The notes beneath the pieces were generated by a model. The model had not been told where the DNA came from. It made no database searches and saw only the letters and a program-made list of their open reading frames with translations. Both the position numbers and the translations under genes were made by a program. Shown one piece after another: positions 1-8,086 of a DNA stretch of 35,762 bases (position 1 is its first letter; each line of letters begins with the position of its first letter). The stretch comes from Methanobacteriota archaeon (GTDB lineage Archaea; Thermoplasmatota; Thermoplasmata; RBG-16-68-12): NCBI GenBank assembly GCA_005878985.1, contig VBMA01000089.1:1-35762 (forward strand). Direction: 5' to 3'.

Positions 1-31
1 ACGTCTGCGCCTTGAACGGCTTCTGGGCCAT
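1..31 (-). CDS. Start of a divergent gene, truncated by the window edge
   Basis: On the minus strand an ATG at 31 opens a frame reading MAQKPFKAQT and leaving the window at position 1. The TATA-like stretch at 58-67 lies about 27 nt upstream of this ATG, the spacing seen before many genes here, so a leaderless start is plausible. Only ten residues are visible and I cannot assign a family. Confidence 0.4.
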   Translation of the reverse strand, partial: MAQKPFKAQT

Positions 32-57
32 GGGACTCTCCACGAAATCGAGGGGCC

Positions 58-67
58 ACACGTATAA
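58..67. promoter_or_regulatory. Shared divergent TATA box
   Basis: The stretch CACGTATAAG reads as a TATA-like element on either strand. It lies about 30 nt before the ATG at 101 on the plus strand and about 27 nt before the ATG at 31 on the minus strand, so one element may serve two leaderless genes. Confidence 0.45.
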
Positions 68-100
68 GTGAGTTCTGGTTTACCTGTCAACCGGTCCCCG

Positions 101-787
101 ATGAAGCGGCTCGAGCTCACCGTGCCCACGTCCCTCCTCGACGACCTCGAGATTCTGAGCGACCGCTTCTTCCGACACAACCGGTCCGTCCAAGTCCTAC
201 AGTCGTTTTCCGTGCGCCCGCAGACGAACGCCCTGATCGTCCGGGTGCATCGGAAGGGCCCATTCAAAGACGAGGCGACGGTTCGGCGGGAGGCCCGCGC
301 GATCGCGCGTCGGTACCGGGTTGCCCGCTTCGAACTCCTTTCCACGGACCGGACGCACGGAGAATACGTCGCGTGGATCGAATGGCACCTGCCCGAACGA
401 CTTCGGGGCCTCCTCGGCGAGGAGTGGTCCGGAGCGGTGCCGCTCGAGGTCGCCGCGGTCGGTCCCGGCGAGGCTCGGGTGGTCCTCCTGGCCTCGGAGA
501 AGGTCCTCCCGGCCCTGAGCCGGTTCCTCGATGACGTGGAGGCCCCTTATCGGGTCCGCGCGATGAAGAGCGCGTCCTTGGAGGCCTGGCAACCACTCGC
601 GTCGCTGACCCAACGCCAGCGAGATCTCCTCGAGCTCGCGTACCATCTCGGCTATTACGCGAGCCCGGCGAAGGCAAGCCTGCGACAGATCGCCGGCCTG
701 GTCGGGATCACGCGCGCCGCGGTCTCGAAGCACCTCCGAGCCGCGGAGCGGAAAATCTTTGCCGCCGCGTTGGGCGCGAACCGCTGA
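101..787 (+). CDS. Bat-type (HTH_10) transcriptional regulator
   Basis: The 228-residue protein ends in a helix-turn-helix of the bacterio-opsin activator (HTH_10) type, about residues 169-220, with LTQRQRDLLELAYHLGYY followed by SLRQIAGLVGITRAAVSKHLR. This domain is typical of archaeal DNA-binding regulators, usually with an N-terminal sensor. The N-terminal 160 residues here are an alpha/beta region with no motif I can name, so the signal is unknown. I chose ATG 101 over the GTG at 68 because the TATA box at 58-67 would place the transcript start just before 101. A T-rich stretch after the stop (about 826-841) could end transcription. It probably regulates genes outside the visible region or the divergent neighbour. 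Confidence 0.85.
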   Translation: MKRLELTVPTSLLDDLEILSDRFFRHNRSVQVLQSFSVRPQTNALIVRVHRKGPFKDEATVRREARAIARRYRVARFELLSTDRTHGEYVAWIEWHLPERLRGLLGEEWSGAVPLEVAAVGPGEARVVLLASEKVLPALSRFLDDVEAPYRVRAMKSASLEAWQPLASLTQRQRDLLELAYHLGYYASPAKASLRQIAGLVGITRAAVSKHLRAAERKIFAAALGANR

Positions 788-924
788 CGCTGGTCGCGGA
801 GCCGAGATCCTCCAGTTCGAGATCGTTTCGTTCTTTCTCGCGGGGTTAGGGCGTTCCGTCTGTCCTGAGTATCAAGTTCGAGAAGGAATCGTTCAACGAA
901 ATGTTCCATCTTCCATATTCTTAA

Positions 925-3615
925 GTGGACTGCGCCCAATCCCTTCGCGTGGCCAGGGGGTACCGGCGCAAGCGCTTTTACTCTACGGCCAACCGAATCT
1001 TAGCCCATCTGTCGGCGACGGCATCTCACGAGCCTCCGACCCTCAGCGGTCTCACCCAGGAGGGAATCGCCGCCGCGACGCATTCCGGGCGCACGACGGC
1101 GACGAAGTGGCTCGCGCGCATGGAAACGTCCGGGCTCGTCGTCGGGGAACGGGCGCATGTCCCGGGCCATCGGGTGCGAAAGACAGTCTACCGGCTGTCG
1201 CACGAAGGATGGATCCAGGCCATGAAGCTTCGCGGACGCCTCCACTCGGACATCGTGGAGGTCCTGGCACCCGGCCTCGATCCCACACCGATGCGGGTCG
1301 CCGAGATCCCGGAGATCTTCCCGGCGTACGTCAACATGACCGCTGCCGTCTCTCTCGTGCGACGCGGCCGGCTCGACTTCACGCGGCTCCACGGCATCGG
1401 TTCCGGAGCCGTCGCGCCGCTGCTGTGGGGCGATACGCTGCGGAGGCTCGGCCGCATGTTCGGCCGCACGGAGGAATTCATGGAGCTCGACGCGTGGTCC
1501 GCCTCGCCGTCGTCCCTCCTGATCGTCACCGGCATCGCGGGGATCGGGAAGAGCACGCTCGTCGCGAGCTGGCTCGTCCGGCAACGTCCGCGGCCCTACA
1601 TCTACTGGTTCGAGGTCAACGAGAGCACGACCCGGGCGATCCTGCTCGAGGATCTCGCGGCCTTCCTCACCCGTCTCGGACGTCGGGGCCTCAAGAATCT
1701 CCTCGGGGAGCATCGGGCGGCGGACCCACAGGTCGTCACCCGCGTCCTGTCCCACGATCTTCGGGAGGTCCCGATCCTCGTGGTCCTCGACAACTACCAT
1801 CGCGCGTCTCCCGACCTCGTTCGATTCGTCACGGGGCCGCTCCTTGGGCTCGTGCACGAGGCTTCGACGAAGCTCCTCCTCATCTCTCGTACGCGACCCG
1901 CCACGCTGATGCGGCGCAAGGTCGCGAAAGACGCGCGGGCCGAGGTCCTCCAGGTCCACGGCCTCGACCTCGAGGCGTCGCTCTCCCTCCTCCGCGCGAA
2001 GGGTTTCGCGGGCGACGACGTCGCGCTCCAGCGAGCCGCGAGTTCGGCGCGAGGCCATCCGATCCTCCTGTCGTTCGCGGCGCAGACCGGCTCGAGCGTG
2101 AGCGGGAAGATGACCCGCTATCTGGAACGCGAGATCTGGCGCACCCTGTCGAAGGACGAGCGGACGATCCTCGAGGCATCCTCCCTGTTCCGCGGTCTCA
2201 TCCCGGCCGATTCGCTCCATTGCTTCTCCGACGAATGGCAGGCCGCGATCCACGGGCTCCAGGCGAAGAATCTGCTCGCCCCGACGATCTCCGGCGGCGT
2301 CGTCGTGCACGACACGATCCGCGAATACATCCGGGAGCGTCTGCCGCAGGCGCGGCGACGGTCGTTCCACTCCCTCGCGGCGGTGTACTTCATGGACGGC
2401 TCCGAGATGCGGGACCGCCTCGAAGGGATGTACCATCTGATCGAAGCCGGCGACATGAAGGCGTTCGGCGGGTACCTGGCCGACGCAAGCGCAGCGCTCT
2501 TGGACTCCGTGCCGGCATCGGAGCTCCTGACCGTGCTGCGCAAGATCGACCGCACGAGCCTCGACCCGCTCTCCGCGTGCATCCTCCCGGAACTCATGGG
2601 CGACACACTGCGGGCGCTGGGAGATCTCCAGCCCGCCATCCTGGAATACCGCCACGCGGTCCAGCAGTCCGAGGCGAATCGTCGGTCCGACCGGGCCCCG
2701 CGGCTCCTCCGCAAGATCGCGTCCATCGAGCGCTGTCGGAAGGAGAACGCGAAGGCACTCGGCCATCTCGTCGAGGCGCAGGCTCGCCTGGAGTCGCACC
2801 CGGACCCGGCGGAGCGCGGCGAAGTCCTTCGGGAGCTCGCCCTCCTGGAGGGCGCTCAGGGTACCCTCGGCGAGGCGGTCGTCCACATGAATCAGGCGGT
2901 CGACCTCGCGACGGAAGTCTCCGAGCCCGGGGCGCTCGCCCGGAGTCTGACCGCGCTCGGAAGCATCGAGAGCATCCGGGGGAACTTCGAACGGGGCTTG
3001 GACGTCAAGCTTGAGGCGCTTCGGATCGCCGAGCGGGGCGGCAACCTCACGGAAATCGCGCGGGCGTGCATCTCCGTCGGCGTGTCCCTCCACGAACTCC
3101 GTCGGTACGAGGAGAGCCTCAAGTATTACGATCGGGCGCTCCAGATCAGCCGGCTCGTCGGGAACATCCGCCTCCAGGGCTACGCGCTCATGGATCGGGC
3201 GGCCGCGATGATGGACATCGGACAGTTCGAGGCGGCCGGTCCGGTGATCGAGGAAGCCAAGCGGCTCGTCTCCGTCCTCGAGGAAAAGGACTCTCTTTTT
3301 GTGATCGACATCTCGGACGGGCAACGAGAGATGGGACTGGGCCGATGGACCCGCGCGACCCGTTTATGGGATCGCGGCCTCCGCGGGCTGAAGGACCTGG
3401 GCGGCATCTCCGACTATGCCCGCGCGCTCACATACGTCGGCCGGTTCTATCTCGAGAAAGGGGAAACGGAGCCCGGATTGCGGTTTCTCGAAGAAGCGCG
3501 GGGAATCGCCAAGACGGTTGGCCTTGAATCCTTGCTCTCCGAGATCCAAGCGTTGGAGACGCGGCGCGGGGCCAAAGATCTCAATCCGCCTCCGGCGCGG
3601 CTGACAGACGGTTAG
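925..3615 (+). CDS. STAND-type ATPase with N-terminal winged helix and C-terminal TPR repeats
   Basis: This protein of about 896 residues has three parts. Residues 15-110 look like a winged helix (LTQEGIAAATHSGRTTATKW, then GLVVGERAH). A P-loop NTPase follows, with Walker A GIAGIGKST at 203-211 and Walker B ILVVLD at 284-289, followed by helical NB-ARC/AAA-like modules. From about residue 560 to the end there are many alpha-helical TPR-like units, for example YEESLKYYDRALQISRLVG. The order recalls MalT-like and other STAND switches, where repeats sense a ligand or partner and nucleotide state gates output. Output here is probably DNA binding, but a defence role is possible. GTG 925 and GTG 949 are both possible starts; 949 fits better with the TATA-like CATATTCTTAA at about 914-924. 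The gene stands alone, 309 nt before the next likely start counted from its stop region. Confidence 0.8.
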   Translation: MDCAQSLRVARGYRRKRFYSTANRILAHLSATASHEPPTLSGLTQEGIAAATHSGRTTATKWLARMETSGLVVGERAHVPGHRVRKTVYRLSHEGWIQAMKLRGRLHSDIVEVLAPGLDPTPMRVAEIPEIFPAYVNMTAAVSLVRRGRLDFTRLHGIGSGAVAPLLWGDTLRRLGRMFGRTEEFMELDAWSASPSSLLIVTGIAGIGKSTLVASWLVRQRPRPYIYWFEVNESTTRAILLEDLAAFLTRLGRRGLKNLLGEHRAADPQVVTRVLSHDLREVPILVVLDNYHRASPDLVRFVTGPLLGLVHEASTKLLLISRTRPATLMRRKVAKDARAEVLQVHGLDLEASLSLLRAKGFAGDDVALQRAASSARGHPILLSFAAQTGSSVSGKMTRYLEREIWRTLSKDERTILEASSLFRGLIPADSLHCFSDEWQAAIHGLQAKNLLAPTISGGVVVHDTIREYIRERLPQARRRSFHSLAAVYFMDGSEMRDRLEGMYHLIEAGDMKAFGGYLADASAALLDSVPASELLTVLRKIDRTSLDPLSACILPELMGDTLRALGDLQPAILEYRHAVQQSEANRRSDRAPRLLRKIASIERCRKENAKALGHLVEAQARLESHPDPAERGEVLRELALLEGAQGTLGEAVVHMNQAVDLATEVSEPGALARSLTALGSIESIRGNFERGLDVKLEALRIAERGGNLTEIARACISVGVSLHELRRYEESLKYYDRALQISRLVGNIRLQGYALMDRAAAMMDIGQFEAAGPVIEEAKRLVSVLEEKDSLFVIDISDGQREMGLGRWTRATRLWDRGLRGLKDLGGISDYARALTYVGRFYLEKGETEPGLRFLEEARGIAKTVGLESLLSEIQALETRRGAKDLNPPPARLTDG

Positions 3616-3764
3616 CTCGGATCCTTGGGCGGCCCGTCCATTCGTTCACCTCTGGGCGGGCCAGCGGTCGGCTATCAGATTAAGAATGACGGGACTTGTT
3701 CCGTTTTGGCCTCGGCCGAGGTCACCTCCCGTCGGAATTAAGGTCGCCCCTGCGATGCGCGGAC

Positions 3765-4820
3765 ATGGTCGCTTTTCCCGATCCGCGGCGCCGCCACCCG
3801 TTCCACATGCACGACATGATCCTCGGCCAGCCGGCGTTCGTCGCGGAGGCATTGCGGCGGACCGCCGCGGCCGATGTGAGTTCCTTCCTCGGGACGCCTC
3901 GCCGTCTCGTCCTCACGGGGTGCGGCACGTCGTTCCATGCCGCGATTTACGCGGCGCGGGTGTTCCAAGAAGTCCTGCCGTTCGTTCCGGTGCTCGCGAT
4001 CCACGCGTACGACCTCGCCTACGGCTCATCCGTTCCCGCAAACGCAACCGTGCTCGGTGTGAGTCATAGCGGCTCGACGCCGTCGACGAACCGGGCCCTT
4101 CGCCGCGTCCGCGCCCGGGGTTGTCGCACGATCGCGATGTGCGGACTCCCGGATTCCCCGATGGAACGGGTGGCCGACCAGACGCTGGTCATCGGCTCGA
4201 CCCACGACCGTTCGTGGGCCAACACGATGAGCTACACGACGCAGCTCACGGCATTCGCCGGAGTTGCATCGCGACTGAAATCACACGTCGCACCTTCGAT
4301 TGAATCGTCGCTTCGAGGAATCCCGCGGTCCCTCGAGAAAACGTTGGCTTCCGAATCGCAGGTCCGACGACTCGCGACCCGGATTGCGCGTGTTGAGCGT
4401 GTTACATTCCTCGGCAGCGATCTCGACGAGATCACGGCGTTCGAGGCCGCCCTCAAGATCCGCGAGACGTGCAGTCTGCCGGCGAGCGGCTATCACATCG
4501 AGCAGTTCCTCCACGGCCCGTATCTCTCGATCGATGATCGGGAATCCATCGTCGTGTTGCGTTCTCGAGACGACGGGCCGCGCAGTCTTGCGATCGTCCG
4601 TGCCTTGAAGGCTTCGGGGGCGCCCGTCGCGACGATCGGCGAATCCCCGCGCGCTCAGATTCGGCTGCCTGTGACGGCTCGCATCCTCCGGCCGATCCTC
4701 TCGATCGTGCCGATGCAGTTCCTTGCGTACTATGCGGCCCTCGCCCGTCGGGCGAACCCGGACATCATGCGGACGGATATTCCCCGACTTCGTGCGGGGG
4801 TGGAGGCGCTCTTTCACTGA
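3765..4820 (+). CDS. SIS-domain protein, GlmS isomerase-like without glutaminase domain
   Basis: About 351 residues with two sugar-isomerase (SIS) domains. The N-terminal MHDMILGQPAFVAEAL matches the opening of the GlmS isomerase half. TGCGTSFHAA and SHSGSTPSTN are phosphosugar-binding loops, and GYHIEQFLHGPY corresponds to the conserved second-domain segment. No N-terminal Cys glutaminase domain is present, so it resembles AgaS/FrlB-type deaminases or isomerases acting on amino-sugar or fructosamine phosphates. The C-terminal tail (IPRLRAGVEALF) lacks the lysine that GlmS uses for Schiff-base formation, if my alignment by eye is right. I moved the start from a TTG at 3696 to ATG 3765, which lies about 26 nt after GGAATTAAGG. 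The 3' end overlaps the convergent regulator by 56 nt. Confidence 0.78.
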   Translation: MVAFPDPRRRHPFHMHDMILGQPAFVAEALRRTAAADVSSFLGTPRRLVLTGCGTSFHAAIYAARVFQEVLPFVPVLAIHAYDLAYGSSVPANATVLGVSHSGSTPSTNRALRRVRARGCRTIAMCGLPDSPMERVADQTLVIGSTHDRSWANTMSYTTQLTAFAGVASRLKSHVAPSIESSLRGIPRSLEKTLASESQVRRLATRIARVERVTFLGSDLDEITAFEAALKIRETCSLPASGYHIEQFLHGPYLSIDDRESIVVLRSRDDGPRSLAIVRALKASGAPVATIGESPRAQIRLPVTARILRPILSIVPMQFLAYYAALARRANPDIMRTDIPRLRAGVEALFH

Positions 4821-5217
4821 CACCGACGTCGGGCGGGACGCCGACGACCGTCTTCGCCTCCGTCCCGTTTCGCAACAGCAACTGGAGATGCATCTTCCCG
4901 TTGCCGTACATGATCTGGAAGCGGTCCACCTCCGACTTGTACAGACGCGCGGGCCTCCGGCGGCCCTCCGTGACGAATCCGGCCTCGGAAATCAGGGCCA
5001 AGGAGACGAGACGCCGGATCCGGCGGTAGCAGGCGGCGATCGGCACGCGGTAGCGGGTCGCGATCTCCTGCGCCGTGAGGCTCTCTTGGTGCAGCGCGAT
5101 GAGGATCCGGAGCGCGTGGTCGTCGAGGAGCGACTGCCCGTCCGAGTCGTACAACAAGAGGTCTTCGGCTAGGAGTGGCGGCCGGGGGGCGGGAGAACCT
5201 CCGTTGGGCGGTCCCAT
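4765..5217 (-). CDS. Winged-helix transcriptional regulator (ArsR-like fold)
   Basis: About 150 residues. Residues near 30-95 form a winged helix: LLDDHALRILIALHQESLTA, then QEIATRYRVPIAACYRRIRR as recognition region, and a wing around AGFVTEGRRRPARLY. The rest predicts a short beta-rich tail and a proline-rich end. No metal-binding cysteines are seen, so the inducer is unknown. The start may be ATG 5217 or GTG 5226; a TATA-like CTTTTAGAG on the minus strand at about 5250-5258 suits both. Its tail overlaps the convergent SIS gene, which may give antisense coupling. Confidence 0.75.
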   Translation of the reverse strand: MGPPNGGSPAPRPPLLAEDLLLYDSDGQSLLDDHALRILIALHQESLTAQEIATRYRVPIAACYRRIRRLVSLALISEAGFVTEGRRRPARLYKSEVDRFQIMYGNGKMHLQLLLRNGTEAKTVVGVPPDVGVSERAPPPPHEVGEYPSA

Positions 5218-5313
5218 CGATGCCACGCGGCCGATTCGCGCTCTCCTCTCTAAAAGCCCTAGCCTCCCGTTATCACGGTTGAGCGAGAGGCAGGCACGAG
5301 CCTCCGAGATGCG

Positions 5314-5742
5314 TCAGCCTTCGATGGACTTCTTGAGATTCGTTGCGAACTCTTCCGTCTGAGCTTTCAGCCGGGTCCTCATGAAATTGTCCATGATTCG
5401 CGCGAGCGGCCCCTTCGCTTGGACGGCCATCGTGTAGGTGATCTTCGTGGATTTCCCGTCGGGGGTCAGATCGATGGTCCCCGTGATGTCCATGTTCTCG
5501 GCCTGACCGCGGAACTTCCCATGTTTCAGCGGGACCTGCTCGAGCGTTTCCGTGAGGACCTCGATATCTTGGGACAGGGGGCCGATCTTCACCTTCAGAT
5601 TCCAACGCGCGCGCGTTTCGTCCAGGATCTCGACGGATTGCACGCCCGGGACGCAGCCGCCGATCTTTCGCATGTCGCTGACGAACGCCCAGACTCGATC
5701 GACGGGCGCTCGGACCTCGAATGTTGCGGTGCCTTCGGGCAT
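5314..5742 (-). CDS. SRPBCC-fold protein, CoxG-like
   Basis: About 142 residues resembling the CoxG/START-like (SRPBCC) family: opening TATFEVRAPVDRVWAFVSDM, then IGGCVPGVQSVEIL, a central beta-sheet, and a C-terminal helix RIMDNFMRTRLKAQTEEFA that would close the hydrophobic pocket. In bacteria CoxG accompanies molybdenum CO dehydrogenase, but no cox structural genes are nearby, so here it may bind a small hydrophobic ligand or help membrane association. I chose ATG 5742 because the TATA-like AAAGTTCTTT at about 5767-5776 is 26-30 nt upstream. The gene is monocistronic as far as can be seen. Confidence 0.75.
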   Translation of the reverse strand: MPEGTATFEVRAPVDRVWAFVSDMRKIGGCVPGVQSVEILDETRARWNLKVKIGPLSQDIEVLTETLEQVPLKHGKFRGQAENMDITGTIDLTPDGKSTKITYTMAVQAKGPLARIMDNFMRTRLKAQTEEFATNLKKSIEG

Positions 5743-5840
5743 ACCGCGTCGGCAATGCACGGGTCGTAAAGAACTTTGCAGCGCGGCCTACGCGCGAACG
5801 GATCTTGCGGGTGTGGACGACGGGCATCGCACCGGATCCG

Positions 5841-5891
5841 AAATCCAATCAATAAGAGAAAGGGCCGAGGTCCTCCCCATTTTGCCTCGGC
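5841..5891 (-). terminator. Hairpin plus T-rich tract after the 62-residue gene
   Basis: GCCGAGG at 5864-5870 and CCTCGGC at 5885-5891 form a perfect 7-bp stem. Read on the minus strand, it is followed by CCCTTTCTCTTATTGATTT. Position and order suit a terminator for the gene ending at 5915. Confidence 0.45.
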
Positions 5892-5914
5892 GGGTGGGGT
5901 TCGCGAGGTTGGAC

Positions 5915-6103
5915 TCAGCCCTTGCGGAGAAACGGAAGGCCCGTGCGCTTGTTGACGCCGACCTTTCGGTTCTTCGGCATTTCGTCCATCGGTTTGCCGC
6001 TCTTCGGTTTCCGCTTGCTGAAGAAGTAGATCGTTACTTTCGGTCCCTTCTTCAGTTTCACGTCTCGCGAGTACAGCGTCCATCCCTGGTACGTGTACGG
6101 CAT
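5915..6103 (-). CDS. Small conserved-looking basic protein, function unknown
   Basis: 62 residues, lysine-rich, with a compact beta-type pattern: MPYTYQGWTLYSRDVKLK, then VTIYFFSKRKP and a C-terminal VGVNKRTGLPFLRKG. The ending resembles small uncharacterised proteins of bacteria and archaea that I remember only as hypothetical. No cysteines and no membrane segment. The start is well supported: a strong TATA box at 6133-6142 lies about 30 nt upstream and a terminator-like hairpin follows the stop. Confidence 0.7.
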   Translation of the reverse strand: MPYTYQGWTLYSRDVKLKKGPKVTIYFFSKRKPKSGKPMDEMPKNRKVGVNKRTGLPFLRKG

Positions 6104-6132
6104 GTTTGACCTCGTGCCTCCATGCAGCTAGG

Positions 6133-6142
6133 GTATAAAAAA
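6133..6142 (-). promoter_or_regulatory. TATA box of the 62-residue gene
   Basis: On the minus strand this reads TTTTTTATAC, among the clearest box A sequences in the window. It lies about 30 nt before the ATG at 6103. Confidence 0.6.
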
Positions 6143-6179
6143 GCGTTTCCCTCCGGAGAATTGTCAGACACGGCGACGA

Positions 6180-6196
6180 CCATAGCTATTCTATGG
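6180..6196. repeat. Short inverted repeat CCATAG/CTATGG
   Basis: CCATAG at 6180-6185 and CTATGG at 6191-6196 flank a 5-nt loop, with a further CATAGC about 10 nt downstream. It sits in the 240-bp gap between the two small genes, behind the TATA box at 6133. It could be an operator; nothing else is recognised in this gap. Confidence 0.3.
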
Positions 6197-6346
6197 CCGT
6201 AACATAGCGCATCCTGGGCCCATGGAGGCAACGCGGCCCGAAAGCGGTACGATGTCTCCGACGGGCGGGACGGCCGCGAAAAGAGGTCCGGAGCGTTCAC
6301 GATAATCACGTGCGAGAACAGGTCCGAAAGACCTTTCACATCCCCC

Positions 6347-6514
6347 ATGAACGGCGATGCGGTCTTCATGAAAGCGAAGCTCCACACCCTCGAGTGCGAC
6401 GAGGAAGATCTCATCGAGCTGCCGGACACCTGGATCCCCGTGCGCCTGGAGCACAACAGCTACGCCACCCCGAGCCGCAAGGCGTACACTTTGTACTACC
6501 TCGTGCGGGCATGA
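6347..6514 (+). CDS. Very small acidic protein, function unknown
   Basis: A 55-codon frame with protein-like composition: MNGDAVFMKAKLHTLECD, then EEDLIELPDTWIPVRLEHN and YTLYYLVRA. Codon third positions are G/C-rich as in neighbouring genes. It may start at ATG 6347 or at ATG 6368. No family is recognised. The predicted beta-strands around one tryptophan suggest a small beta-barrel. It ends 42 nt before the FAD oxidase and could be cotranscribed, although a TATA-like TTGAATAGG at about 6529 suggests that gene has its own promoter. Confidence 0.5.
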   Translation: MNGDAVFMKAKLHTLECDEEDLIELPDTWIPVRLEHNSYATPSRKAYTLYYLVRA

Positions 6515-6556
6515 TGTGCCGCGCGAGTTGAATAGGGCCACCGCGTTTCCGCTCGC

Positions 6557-7966
6557 GTGAGTGGAACACTCTCGGAGCTCGCGCGGCATCTCGACCCGGG
6601 CCAGATCGCGACGGGTTCGGCCATCCCACCCCGCTACCGGCTCGATGCATTCCGCGCCCACCGCGGGTCCACGCTCCCCGAAGCCGGGGTGAATCCGGCC
6701 GCCGTCGTCTGGCCTGGCAGCACGGAGGACGTCTCCTCGGTCGTCCGCTTCGCCGCGGACGCAGGCCTGTCGATTGTCCCGTGGGGCGGCGGGACGGGAC
6801 TCATGGGTGGCGCACGGCCTTCGACCGACTCGATTGTCCTCGACATGCGGCGGATGCGCCGGGTTCGCTCGATCGACCGGGCCTCGAACCGCGCGACTGC
6901 GGAGGCCGGCATCGTGCTGGAAGCGCTGGATCGCCGCCTCCGAACGAGAGGGCTGACCCTCGGTCACGATCCGTGGTCCCGGCCGCGCGCGACCCTGGGC
7001 GGAGCGATCGGGACGAACGGGATCGGATATGGCGGATACCTCCGCGGCACGATGGGCGACCAGGTGCTCGGCCTCGAGGCGGTCCTCGCGGACGGGAGCA
7101 TCGTCCGAACGCGTCCCGCGGTGCGGTCGACGACGGGCCTGGACCTCAAGCGCCTGTTCATCGGAACCGAAGGGACGCTCGGCGTCGTGACGGCGGCAAC
7201 CGTGCGCGCGTTCCCGGTCCCGGAGCGCGAGGAGATTCACGCATTCTCGATTCGTGATTTTCCGAAAGGCCTCGCCTGCCTCGCCCGAGTATATGACGAC
7301 GGGCTCGCGCCCTTCGTGATGGATTTCGAGGAGACGTTCCCATCATCGTCGATCCCTTGGCGATCCGACGACGGGCCGCCGGTCCTGTACCTTGGGTTCG
7401 CCGGATCCCGTGAGCTGGTTGCCGCCTCGTGGCGAGTGGCGGCTCGGCGTCTGCGCGCCGCGGCCGCGCGGCGCCTCGCAGACCGAGAAGCGCGGGCGTA
7501 CTGGAGGACTCGACATGACATCATCTACGTTCACGACGAGGTGGCTCCGGGGGTGACGCGCGCAGACCAGTTCCTGAAGGACGTCATCTTCGACTATGTC
7601 CACACTGCGTTGCCGCGGTCGAAGATCCTGGCCTTCCGTCGGTCCAGTCTCGCGATCCTCCAACGTCACCGCGTCCAGCCGATTGGCTTCGGCGTGTGGA
7701 CGCAGCCAGAACTTGTCTCCCTCGAAATGGTGCGGTCGGTGGGTCCGGACCGCGCGGCCGCGCGCAGGGCGGTCGCAGCTGCCGTCGATGAGGTCATCCG
7801 CCGCGCGATGTCGCTCGGCGGCTCGATGGAATACGTGCACGGCGTCGGCGTGAAGCTCGCGTACCTCCTGGGCGATGAGCTCGGGGCGGGCCTCGCGGTC
7901 GCACGCCGCGTGAAAGCCGCCCTCGATCCCGCGAACACGCTCAACCCGGGGAAAGCGGGATTCTGA
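6557..7966 (+). CDS. FAD-linked oxidase of the GlcD/D-lactate dehydrogenase family
   Basis: 469 residues with a VAO/PCMH-type FAD-binding domain: VVWPGSTEDVSSVVRFAADA at 51-70, pyrophosphate loop WGGGTGLMGG at 76-85, ATLGGAIGTNGIGYGG at 145-160, and GTEGTLGVVT. The C-terminal cap ends in the family signature ALDPANTLNPGKAGF. Members oxidise 2-hydroxy acids such as glycolate or D-lactate, or act as alkylglycerone-phosphate synthase. I cannot tell these apart here; no cysteine-rich Fe-S partner gene lies next to it. GTG 6557 is the start, about 26 nt after TTGAATAGG, consistent with a leaderless transcript. Confidence 0.85.
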   Translation: MSGTLSELARHLDPGQIATGSAIPPRYRLDAFRAHRGSTLPEAGVNPAAVVWPGSTEDVSSVVRFAADAGLSIVPWGGGTGLMGGARPSTDSIVLDMRRMRRVRSIDRASNRATAEAGIVLEALDRRLRTRGLTLGHDPWSRPRATLGGAIGTNGIGYGGYLRGTMGDQVLGLEAVLADGSIVRTRPAVRSTTGLDLKRLFIGTEGTLGVVTAATVRAFPVPEREEIHAFSIRDFPKGLACLARVYDDGLAPFVMDFEETFPSSSIPWRSDDGPPVLYLGFAGSRELVAASWRVAARRLRAAAARRLADREARAYWRTRHDIIYVHDEVAPGVTRADQFLKDVIFDYVHTALPRSKILAFRRSSLAILQRHRVQPIGFGVWTQPELVSLEMVRSVGPDRAAARRAVAAAVDEVIRRAMSLGGSMEYVHGVGVKLAYLLGDELGAGLAVARRVKAALDPANTLNPGKAGF

Positions 7967-8037
7967 GCGTCGAGTCGGCGGGCACTCCTCCGGGGGTGGT
8001 CTATCTTGCGAAAGCTATATGAGTGGCGCATTCAGCG

Positions 8038-8052
8038 TAATATATATAAATC
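8038..8052 (+). promoter_or_regulatory. Strong TATA box of the small membrane protein operon
   Basis: TAATATATATAAATC lies 35-49 nt upstream of ATG 8087 and is sharply AT-rich against the surroundings. Its spacing implies a short untranslated leader instead of a strictly leaderless start. Confidence 0.6.
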
Positions 8053-8086
8053 AGAACATAACTGCTCCTGCCAAGGTAGGGATTGG

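Noticed and set aside
759-3014. 751-codon plus-strand frame in another phase of the STAND gene
   Set aside because: Arginine- and proline-rich shadow frame without motifs.
1000-3324. 774-codon minus-strand frame inside the STAND ATPase
   Set aside because: Antisense shadow of a high-GC gene; very rich in Arg, Asp and Glu with no domain pattern, while the plus strand shows clear Walker motifs.
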